From Rugamonas violacea (GTDB lineage Bacteria > Pseudomonadota > Gammaproteobacteria > Burkholderiales > Burkholderiaceae_D): DNA of 49,221 nt. Shown here one piece after another: positions 20,489-31,613 of this stretch (position 1 is its first letter; the number at the start of each line of letters is the position of its first letter). The position numbers were made by a program, and so were the translations under genes. Location of the stretch: positions 12,404-61,624 of the forward strand of contig NZ_JAEMNU010000008.1 of NCBI RefSeq assembly GCF_016461825.1, written 5' to 3'. The notes beneath the pieces were generated by a model. It saw only the letters and a program-made list of their open reading frames with translations. It did not search any database and was not told the origin of the DNA.

Positions 20489-20758
20489 TTAGCCTGCTGC
20501 GATGGCGGTTTTCGAACCGACGGTACCGAATTTCTGACGGAACTTCTCGACGCGGCCGGCGGTGTCGACGATCTTGTGCTTGCCGGTGTAGAACGGGTGC
20601 GATTCAGCCGACACCTCGATCTTGACCAGTGGGTACTCTTTACCGTCGAGGGTGATCTTTTCGCGGGTGTTGATGGTCGAACGGGTGACGAATTTGAAAT
20701 CGCACGACAGGTCGTGGAACACAACTTCGCGGTATTCTGGATGGATATCGGTCTTCAT
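20489..20758 (-). CDS. rpmE2: 50S ribosomal protein L31 type B
   Basis: 89 aa from ATG 20758 (AAGG 7 nt upstream; the longer frame to 20833 adds an unrelated leader). It begins [16 protein letters not shown], the type B L31 start, and contains [11 protein letters not shown]. The paired CxxC zinc-binding cysteines of type A L31 are absent (only one Cys, in DLSCDF), so it is the zinc-independent form. It is a component of the large ribosomal subunit that bridges the subunits. It has its own promoter and terminator downstream of rho. Confidence 0.97.
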   Translation of the reverse strand: MKTDIHPEYREVVFHDLSCDFKFVTRSTINTREKITLDGKEYPLVKIEVSAESHPFYTGKHKIVDTAGRVEKFRQKFGTVGSKTAIAAG

Positions 20759-20863
20759 GGGATGCCTTAGATGGGTAGGTAGCCAAACAGCACTTCGTCG
20801 GTCGTCTTGCTTCTTGACCCGATTGCCGATCACTTGCCAGGGTTTAAATTAATGCAACCGTGG

Positions 20864-20892
20864 ATTATACAGCCCTTTGCCGGCGCGGGCAA
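20864..20892 (-). promoter_or_regulatory. Sigma-70 promoter for rpmE2
   Basis: Read on the minus strand, -35 TTGCCC (20892-20887) and a perfect -10 TATAAT (20869-20864) are separated by 17 nt. The start would give a leader of about 100 nt before the rpmE2 ATG. The leader region 20759-20855 is A+T-richer than its surroundings; L31 leaders are often regulated, but I do not see a definite structure. Confidence 0.65.
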
Positions 20893-21005
20893 GCCGTGGC
20901 GGGGCGGCGGCCAAACCCAGGGGCGCAAACTGGGGGCGGACCCGGCCGGGTCCGACCCCGGCTCTTAGCCCTTGGGGTTCGCGGGCGTCCCCGGCGCCTT
21001 GAATG

Positions 21006-21037
21006 CAAAAAGGGCGGCGCCCCTGCGGACGCCGCCC
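21006..21037 (-). terminator. Intrinsic terminator of rho
   Basis: Stem GGGCGGCG (21012-21019)/CGCCGCCC (21030-21037) is followed on the minus strand by TTTTT. It lies about 20 nt after the rho stop codon. Confidence 0.85.
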
Positions 21038-21058
21038 CCTGGTCGATGCGCGGGCCGC

Positions 21059-22321
21059 TTAGCCGCCGCGGCGCATCATGTCGAAGAACTCACCGTTGGT
21101 CTTGGTGGCCTTCATCTTGTCGAGGATGAACTCCATCGCCTCGATCTCGTCCATCGAGTACAACAGCTTGCGCAGGATCCAGATCTTCTGCAGCTGGTCC
21201 GGCTTGATCAGCAGTTCCTCGCGGCGCGTGCCGGACTTGTTCAGGTTGATCGCCGGGTAGACGCGTTTCTCGGCCAGGCGGCGCTCCAGGTGCACCTCCA
21301 TGTTGCCGGTGCCCTTGAATTCCTCGTAGATCACATCGTCCATGCGCGAGCCGGTTTCGATCAGCGCGGTGGCGATGATGGTCAGCGAGCCGCCCTCCTC
21401 GATGTTGCGGGCGGCGCCGAAGAAGCGCTTCGGACGTTGCAGCGCGTTGGCGTCGACACCACCGGTCAGCACCTTGCCCGAGGCCGGGATCACGGTGTTG
21501 TAGGCGCGCGCCAGGCGGGTGATCGAGTCGAGCAGGATCACCACGTCTTTTTTCATTTCGACCAGGCGCTTGGCTTTTTCCAGCACCATCTCGGCGACCT
21601 GGACGTGGCGGGTGGCCGGTTCGTCGAAGGTCGAGGCGACCACTTCGCCGCGCACCGAGCGTTGCATCTCGGTGACTTCCTCCGGGCGCTCGTCGATCAG
21701 CAGCACGATCAGCGTGACGTCGGGGTGGTTGGCGGTGATGGCGTGGGCGATGTGCTGCAGCATGACCGACTTGCCCGACTTCGGCGAAGCGACCAGCAGG
21801 CCGCGCTGGCCCTTGCCGATCGGCGAAATCAGGTCGACGATGCGGCCGGTGATGTTCTCCTGGCCGTTCATCTCGCGCTCCAGGCGCAGCGGCTCGTTCG
21901 GGTGCAGCGGCGTCAGGTTTTCGAACAGGATGCGGTGCTTCGACATCTCCGGCGATTCGCCGTTGACCTTGTCGACCTTGACCAGCGCGAAGTAGCGTTC
22001 GCCGTCTTTCGGCGTGCGCACTTCGCCTTCGATCGAGTCGCCGGTGTGCAGGTTGAAGCGGCGGATCTGCGACGGCGAGATGTAGATGTCGTCGGTCGAC
22101 GCCATGTAGCTGGCGTCGGGCGAACGGAGGAAGCCGAAGCCGTCGGGCAGCACTTCGAGGGCGCCGTCGCCGAAGATTTGTTCGCCGGATTTCGCGCGCT
22201 TTTTCAGAATCGCAAACATCAATTCCTGTTTGCGCAGACGCGCCGCGTTGTCGATATCCAGACCGATCGCCATCTCCAGCAGGGCCGAGACGTGTAAGGC
22301 CTTCAATTCAGATAGATGCAT
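21059..22321 (-). CDS. rho: Transcription termination factor Rho
   Basis: 420 aa from ATG 22321 ([18 protein letters not shown]), the standard Rho start; the frame extends to 22384 but that part is not family-like. It is a hexameric RNA helicase that ends transcription. It has the N-terminal RNA-binding helical bundle, a cold-shock-like fold ([20 protein letters not shown]), Walker A SPKSGKS near residue 180, Walker [16 protein letters not shown], and the arginine/Q-loop region [10 protein letters not shown] with the conserved end NGEFFDMM. The 240-nt leader between trxA and rho contains a tandem TGTGTTCTTAT repeat near 22475-22497. Rho genes often regulate themselves in such leaders, but no mechanism can be read here. 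Confidence 0.98.
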   Translation of the reverse strand: MHLSELKALHVSALLEMAIGLDIDNAARLRKQELMFAILKKRAKSGEQIFGDGALEVLPDGFGFLRSPDASYMASTDDIYISPSQIRRFNLHTGDSIEGEVRTPKDGERYFALVKVDKVNGESPEMSKHRILFENLTPLHPNEPLRLEREMNGQENITGRIVDLISPIGKGQRGLLVASPKSGKSVMLQHIAHAITANHPDVTLIVLLIDERPEEVTEMQRSVRGEVVASTFDEPATRHVQVAEMVLEKAKRLVEMKKDVVILLDSITRLARAYNTVIPASGKVLTGGVDANALQRPKRFFGAARNIEEGGSLTIIATALIETGSRMDDVIYEEFKGTGNMEVHLERRLAEKRVYPAINLNKSGTRREELLIKPDQLQKIWILRKLLYSMDEIEAMEFILDKMKATKTNGEFFDMMRRGG

Positions 22322-22562
22322 ATGTGTTGAGTGTCCCGTGACGGGAAGTAAAGGTAGGGGAGGGAACTGCGTGGTATTAATCAATATGGGCGCCGTGGCG
22401 ACCCTGCCGATCGGATGGCGTCGCGGGCGCGGCGCCGTCTTAGTTTGCTGCTGGTGCTGCCTGTGCCGCCGATTGTGTTCTTATTGTGTTCTTATTCTGC
22501 CGCCGGTGCCGCCTTGCATCATGAACGGGGCGGCCGACAGCCCGCCGCGCCCATGATCTTAC

Positions 22563-22889
22563 TTAAATATTGCTGTCGATGAAAGAGGTCAGCTGGCCTT
22601 TTGCCATCGCGCCGACCTTTTGCGCCGCCGCCACGCCGTTCTTGAACAGAATCAAGGTCGGGATGCCACGGATGCCGAACTTGGCCGGTACGGCCTGGTT
22701 GGCGTCGACGTCCATCTTGGCGATCAGGATCTTGCCATCGTATTCTTTTGCCACTTCTTCCAGAATCGGGGCGATGCTCTTGCAAGGACCGCACCATTCG
22801 GCCCAGAAGTCGACCAGCACAGGGCGGTCGGACTTGAGCACGTCGGCGTCGAAGGAGGCATCGGTAATGTGTTTGATATTTTCGCTCAT
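22563..22889 (-). CDS. trxA: Thioredoxin
   Basis: 108 aa, the classic TrxA length. It is a cytoplasmic disulfide reductant. The active site WCGPC has Cys33 and Cys36; the buried Asp in VDFWAEW and the cis-Pro in [11 protein letters not shown] are both present. GAGGAAA lies 5 nt before the ATG. It is immediately upstream of rho, as in many beta- and gammaproteobacteria. Confidence 0.98.
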   Translation of the reverse strand: MSENIKHITDASFDADVLKSDRPVLVDFWAEWCGPCKSIAPILEEVAKEYDGKILIAKMDVDANQAVPAKFGIRGIPTLILFKNGVAAAQKVGAMAKGQLTSFIDSNI

Positions 22890-22934
22890 GTTTTCCTCAA
22901 ATGAGGGTCAGTGTGGGATCAATAACGCCTGGGG

Positions 22935-22943
22935 ATTATGCCA
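22935..22943 (-). promoter_or_regulatory. Extended -10 promoter candidate for trxA
   Basis: On the minus strand the sequence TGGCATAAT (TG-N-CATAAT) lies 46 nt before the trxA ATG, fitting an extended -10 element. No good -35 is seen at 17 nt. The rest of the 320-nt gap 22890-23211 shows no gene; the right part (about 23150-23211) is GC-rich trailer after the receiver gene. Confidence 0.4.
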
Positions 22944-23211
22944 TTCTTGCCTGCAATCGCCAGCAACGTTGCCGGACTACAGGCAGCAGATGGAGGCAAA
23001 GTGTGCAAGTTCAATGTTCTGGAAGGGGTGGCAAGAAGGTAGGCAGGCGGGGATGGCTGAAATAATAACCCATTTTTCGAAAATGTGTGCCAGATTGTAC
23101 AAATAGTTGATTTCTATTGTGGCGCCGCTTGATATAGCCGCGCCCGGGGCGCAGTCCGCCGCCGGCCGCCGCCCGCCGCCGTCCACCGCCGGCGCGCCGC
23201 CCCGGCCGCGC

Positions 23212-23667
23212 TCAGTACAGCCGTTCGAGCGCCTGGCACAGCGCCAGCCGGCTGACCGGCTTGGGCAGCGCCGCCAGTAGCTGCAACTGGTGGAACTGGG
23301 CCATCAGGCGGGCCGACTGCAGCAGCCGGGTCTCCTGGCCGGACATCAGGATCAGGCCGCCGCCGAAGCGGCGCGCGGCCAGTGCGTCGAGCAGCTCGAA
23401 GCCGTCCTGGCCGGGCATGCACAGGTCGGAGATCACCGCGTCCGGGCGCGGCCGGGCGGCGTCGTAGGCGGCGATGCCGGCGCGGCCGTCCTCGGCCAGC
23501 AGCACGGTGCGCACGCCCAGCTCGCCGAGCAGCTCGCTGAGCAGGGCGCGCTGGAAGGCGTCGTCGTCGACCACCAGCACGCACAGGCCGGGCCGTGGCG
23601 GCGGGTTCGGGGCGGCCTCGGCGTCGGCGTCGGACGGTGGGGCGAAGGTCTCGGTGGCGGTTAGCAT
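23212..23667 (-). CDS. Single-domain response regulator
   Basis: 151 aa. An N-terminal Pro/Ala-rich tail of about 27 residues is followed by one receiver domain: VLVVDDDAFQR (acidic pocket), acceptor Asp in VISDLCMPGQDGFE, LILMSGQE, and Lys in LPKPVSR. There is no output domain. Its ATG lies 3 nt after the stop of the giant hybrid kinase, so the two are co-transcribed and it is the probable target of that kinase's HPt domain. Confidence 0.93.
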   Translation of the reverse strand: MLTATETFAPPSDADAEAAPNPPPRPGLCVLVVDDDAFQRALLSELLGELGVRTVLLAEDGRAGIAAYDAARPRPDAVISDLCMPGQDGFELLDALAARRFGGGLILMSGQETRLLQSARLMAQFHQLQLLAALPKPVSRLALCQALERLY

Positions 23668-23670
23668 GGC

Positions 23671-28341
<4,671 letters not shown>

Positions 28342-28569
28342 GAGCTTCCCTTTCAACGTCGAAGTGGCCGGCGCGGCGCGGCGGCGGCGCCCGGTGGCTG
28401 GCCGATCCGGGCCACTATAGCATCGAAAAATTGCCCACAGTGTTAACTTTTCGCGCGCTGTGGCGGGGTCGATTTCGGCCTGAAAGTTTCGCCGAAAAGT
28501 CGCCATTCGCCGGGCCGGAAGTGACAAACGGAGAGATTCGGCGCGGCCGAAACATGCTAGGCGGGCGGG

Positions 28570-28640
28570 CGCCGGCGGCGCTGAAAGGATATTTCATCGC
28601 AAGCCAGTAAATGAAATATTCTTTCAGGCGCCGCCGGGCC
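28570..28640. repeat. Long near-perfect inverted repeat between hutC and the giant kinase
   Basis: Inner arms CTGAAAGGATATTTCAT (28581-28597) and ATGAAATATTCTTTCAG (28611-28627) pair with one mismatch. GC-rich outer arms (about 28570-28580 and 28628-28640) extend the stem to nearly 30 bp with a one-base bulge and a 13-nt loop. No T run follows on either strand. It lies 9 nt beyond the hutC-type stop and about 230 nt before the kinase start. The remaining gap 28342-28569 is partly A+T-rich and probably contains the kinase promoter. Confidence 0.75.
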
Positions 28641-28648
28641 GGCCGGCC

Positions 28649-29368
28649 TCAGGCGAAACTGCCGGCGAACTGGTAGCGGTGGCCGGGATGCCACATGGTG
28701 GCGATCGAGGCCACCCGGCCGGCCGAGCGGGTCTGCCGCTTCAGCACCAGGCAGGCCTGGCGCGTGTCGATGGCCAGCATCTCGGCGATGTCGCGCGGCG
28801 CCGCCAGCGCCTCGATGCTGTAGGTGGCGCCCTGCAGCGGCGCGGCCGCCATCAGGTACTCGTTGGGGGTGATGCTGGCGAAGTCCTGCTGCATGTAGTC
28901 GGGCGCGCACAGCGGGTTGACCCAGCGGTCCTCGACCTGGATCGGCACGCCGTTCTCGTAGTGTACGATGATCGAATGGAACAGCGGCTGGGCCGGCGCC
29001 AGGTCGAACTGCTTGGCCAGCAGCTCGCTGGCGCGGCCCCGTTCGAGCAGCTGCAGGCTGGAGCGGTGGGCGTGGCCACGGGCGCGGATCTCGTCGGCGA
29101 TGCTCTTGATCTCGAGCAGCGTGGCCTGGTATTTTTGCTGCGCCACGTAGGTGCCGGCGCCCTGCCGGCGGGTCAGCACCTGCTCGGTGGTGAGCTCGCG
29201 CACGGCGCGGTTGACGGTCATGCGCGAGACGCCGAACTGCTTGACCAGCGCCTGTTCGGACGGGATCACGTCGCCTTCCTTCCAGGTGCCGGCGGCGATC
29301 TGCGCCAGCAGGTAGTCCTTGATGCGCTGGAAAATCGGGGTGTGCTCTTGCGTTGTATGGTCGTCCAA
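28649..29368 (-). CDS. hutC: GntR-family regulator of the HutC type
   Basis: 239 aa from TTG 29368, which has GGAG 7 nt upstream. The N-terminal winged helix (about 12-75) reads YLLAQIAAGTWKEGDVIPSE and FGVSRMTVNRAVRELTTEQVL. The C-terminal UTRA effector-binding domain (about 95-235) has FHSIIVHYENGVPIQVEDRWVNP and DFASITPNEYL. The phrase IADEIRARGH and the C-terminal WHPGHRYQFAGSF are typical of HutC, the repressor of histidine utilisation whose inducer is urocanate. No hut enzyme gene is adjacent, which is unusual; a promoter with a GntR-like dyad lies at the far right edge of the window. Confidence 0.85.
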   Translation of the reverse strand: MDDHTTQEHTPIFQRIKDYLLAQIAAGTWKEGDVIPSEQALVKQFGVSRMTVNRAVRELTTEQVLTRRQGAGTYVAQQKYQATLLEIKSIADEIRARGHAHRSSLQLLERGRASELLAKQFDLAPAQPLFHSIIVHYENGVPIQVEDRWVNPLCAPDYMQQDFASITPNEYLMAAAPLQGATYSIEALAAPRDIAEMLAIDTRQACLVLKRQTRSAGRVASIATMWHPGHRYQFAGSFA

Positions 29369-29559
29369 ACGGCTTCTCCGAAGGCGCGCCCGAGCTGGGC
29401 GGCTGCGGCCATTCTAGCATCGCCGGCGCGGCGGTCCTAGTGCCGGGGCCGCCCGGGACGGGGCCGGGCGGGGCGAATTCAAAAGCAAGCAACGGAGTGG
29501 CGCACGCCGCGCCGCTGGCTAAGATGGCGGTATTGAACATCATCCGAGGGAGCAGCAGA

Positions 29560-30666
29560 ATGAAGCACAGCCTGATGAAAAGCCTGACGCCGGCCGCCGG
29601 CCAGGGCGCCGCGCCGGCCGCCTACCGCAGCGACGAGCAGCGCTGGGCCGCCGTGCAGGCGCGCGACGCCGGGGCCGACGGCCAGTTCTACTATTCCGTG
29701 CGCAGCACCGGGGTCTATTGCCGGCCGTCCTGCGCGGCGCGGCCGGCCTTGCGCCGCAACGTCGCCTTCCACGCCAGTTGCGCCGCCGCCGAGCTGGCCG
29801 GCTTCCGCCCCTGCCTGCGCTGCAAGCCCGGGCAGCCGCCGCTGGCCGAGCGGCAGGCCGCGCTGGTGGCGCAAGCCTGCCGTCTGATCGACCAGGCCGA
29901 GCAGGCGCCCGACCTGGACAGCCTGGCCGCCGCCGTCGGCATGAGCCGCTTCCACTTCCACCGCGTCTTCAAGCAGCACACCGGCCTGACGCCGAAGGCC
30001 TGGGCGGTGGCGCAGCGCGCCCGCCGCATGCAGGACGGGCTGAACCGGGAGTCGTCGGTGACCGAGGCGATCTACGCCAGCGGCTTCAATTCCAGCGGCC
30101 GCTTCTACGCCGCCTCGCCGGCCGCCCTGGGCATGACGCCGAGCGCCTTCCGCGCCGGCGGCAGCGGCGCGGCGATCCGCTTCGCCATCGCCGCCTGTTC
30201 GCTCGGCGCCATCCTGGTGGCCAGCACCGACAAGGGCATCTGCGCCATCCTGCTGGGCGACGACCCGGACGCCTTGGCGCGCGACCTGCAGGACCGCTTT
30301 CCGCGCGCCGAGCTGCTCGGCGCCGAGGCCGACTACGAGCAGGTGGTGGCGCGCGTGGTCGGCCTGGTCGAGGCGCCCGGGATCGGCCTCGATCTGCCGC
30401 TCGACGTGCGCGGCACCGCCTTCCAGCAGCGCGTCTGGCAGGCGCTGCGCGAGATCCCGGCCGGCCGCACCGTCAGCTACACCGAGCTGGCCGCGCTGGT
30501 CGGCCTGCCCAAGGGCGCGCGCGCCGTGGCCGGCGCCTGCGCCGCCAACGCGCTGGCGGTGGCGATTCCCTGCCACCGCGTGGTGCGCAACGACGGTGGC
30601 CTGTCCGGCTACCGCTGGGGCGTCGAGCGCAAGGCCGCGCTGCTCGAACGCGAGGCCGGCAAATGA
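29560..30666 (+). CDS. ada: Bifunctional DNA repair protein / transcriptional activator Ada
   Basis: 368 aa from ATG 29560 (GAGGGAGC upstream). The N-terminal zinc domain carries Cys54, Cys58, Cys85 and Cys88 in the Ada spacing; Cys54 (STGVYCRPSC) accepts methyl from phosphotriesters and switches on activation. An AraC-type DNA-binding part follows (about 100-190, MSRFHFHRVFKQHTG and SSVTEAIYASGF). The C-terminal O6-methylguanine-DNA methyltransferase contains AIPCHRVVRNDG with acceptor Cys338. All functional cysteines are present, so both repair and the adaptive response should work. The stop overlaps the next gene (ATGA). Confidence 0.97.
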   Translation: MKHSLMKSLTPAAGQGAAPAAYRSDEQRWAAVQARDAGADGQFYYSVRSTGVYCRPSCAARPALRRNVAFHASCAAAELAGFRPCLRCKPGQPPLAERQAALVAQACRLIDQAEQAPDLDSLAAAVGMSRFHFHRVFKQHTGLTPKAWAVAQRARRMQDGLNRESSVTEAIYASGFNSSGRFYAASPAALGMTPSAFRAGGSGAAIRFAIAACSLGAILVASTDKGICAILLGDDPDALARDLQDRFPRAELLGAEADYEQVVARVVGLVEAPGIGLDLPLDVRGTAFQQRVWQALREIPAGRTVSYTELAALVGLPKGARAVAGACAANALAVAIPCHRVVRNDGGLSGYRWGVERKAALLEREAGK

Positions 30667-31370
30667 GCGCGGCGGCGCGGGTGGCGGCCATGGATTGGCC
30701 GGCGATCCAGGCGGCGCTCGATGAATTCGGCTGCGCGCTGCTGCCCGGCCTGTTGTCCGCCGCCGAATGCGCCCAGCTGAGCGCCTGCTATGCCCAGCCC
30801 GCGCTGTTCCGCAGCCGGGTGCTGATGCAACGGCACGGCTTCGGCAAGGGCGAATACCAGTACTTCGCCTATCCGCTGCCGCCGCCGGTGGCGGCGCTGC
30901 GCCGGGCTTTCTACCGGCCCTTGGCCGACATCGCCAACCGCTGGCAGGCGGCGCTGGGGCTGGCGCCGCGCTTCCCCGCCGAGCACGCCGACTATCTGGC
31001 GCAATGCCACGCCGCCGGCCAGTCGCGCCCCACGCCCTTGCTGCTGGAGTACCGCGCCGGCGACTACAACTGTCTGCACCAGGACTTGTACGGCGACCAA
31101 GTCTTCCCGCTGCAGGTGGTGGTGCTGTTGTCGCAGCCGGGCGAGGACTTCGACGGCGGCCAGTTCGTGCTGACCGAGCAGCGTCCGCGCATGCAGTCGC
31201 GCGCCGAGGTGGTGCCGCTGGCGCGCGGCGACGCCGTCCTCTTCCCGGTGGCGCAGCGGCCCGTGTCGGGCGGGCGCGGCGTCCACCGCGTCAACATGCG
31301 CCACGGCGTGAGCCGGCTGCTGGCCGGCCGGCGCCACACGCTGGGGCTGATCTTCCACGACGCCGCCTGA
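30663..31370 (+). CDS. 2-oxoglutarate/Fe(II)-dependent oxygenase linked to ada
   Basis: 235 aa, starting at the ATG that overlaps the ada stop. The double-stranded beta-helix core has the iron triad His139-x-Asp141 (NCLHQD) and His208 (RGVHRV), with a downstream Arg (RLLAGRRHTLGLIFHD) for 2-oxoglutarate. It differs from classical AlkB in motif context and resembles the 2OG oxygenases often found beside ada in proteobacteria. Overlap with ada suggests induction by alkylation stress and a role in oxidative demethylation of nucleic acid or protein. The exact substrate is inference. Confidence 0.85.
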   Translation: MSAAARVAAMDWPAIQAALDEFGCALLPGLLSAAECAQLSACYAQPALFRSRVLMQRHGFGKGEYQYFAYPLPPPVAALRRAFYRPLADIANRWQAALGLAPRFPAEHADYLAQCHAAGQSRPTPLLLEYRAGDYNCLHQDLYGDQVFPLQVVVLLSQPGEDFDGGQFVLTEQRPRMQSRAEVVPLARGDAVLFPVAQRPVSGGRGVHRVNMRHGVSRLLAGRRHTLGLIFHDAA

Positions 31371-31446
31371 ACCCGGCCGGCCCGCGCCGCCCGGGCCGCC
31401 CGGGCCGGCGGCGGCGCCCATGCGGCGGAATTGTTGCAATACGCAC

Positions 31447-31496
31447 ACAATTGCATAATTGTTTGTGTTGACAAAAAAAGATTTCAAATCGATTAT
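31447..31496 (+). promoter_or_regulatory. Strong sigma-70 promoter with adjacent operator-like dyad for the secretion cluster
   Basis: Consensus -35 TTGACA (31468-31473) and -10 GATTAT (31491-31496) are spaced exactly 17 nt, in an A+T-rich island amid GC-rich DNA. Immediately upstream, ACAATT (31447-31452) and AATTGT (31457-31462) form a dyad with a 4-nt centre, in the position of an activator or repressor site. It is the only good promoter ahead of the eight-gene block, and it lies about 120 nt before the ABC exporter start. Confidence 0.75.
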
Positions 31497-31509
31497 CTGG
31501 GAGTGCGCC

Positions 31510-31587
31510 ATGCTCGGGCCCGCCCTGGGGTGGCGCCGTGCGCCGTGCGCGCCGGAGGCCGCAGCGGCCTCGTTGCGGTCTTTTTAA
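31510..31587 (+). promoter_or_regulatory. Leader ORF overlapping mutually exclusive hairpins (attenuator-like)
   Basis: After the promoter, a 25-codon ORF (MLGPALGWRRAPCAPEAAAA...) with GGGAG ahead of its ATG runs from 31510 to the TAA at 31585-31587. Inside it, GGCCGCA (31557-31563) can pair with TGCGGTC (31574-31580) directly before TTTTT, which makes an intrinsic terminator. The alternative stem GAGGCC (31555-31560)/GGCCTC (31566-31571) uses the same bases and excludes the terminator. The true exporter start follows 26 nt later. This layout suggests transcription attenuation, though the hairpin could simply be a terminator for read-through from the ada pair. The leader ORF may not be translated. 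Confidence 0.45.
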
Positions 31588-31613
31588 GTGGTCGAATAGA
31601 TAATCAGGAACGC

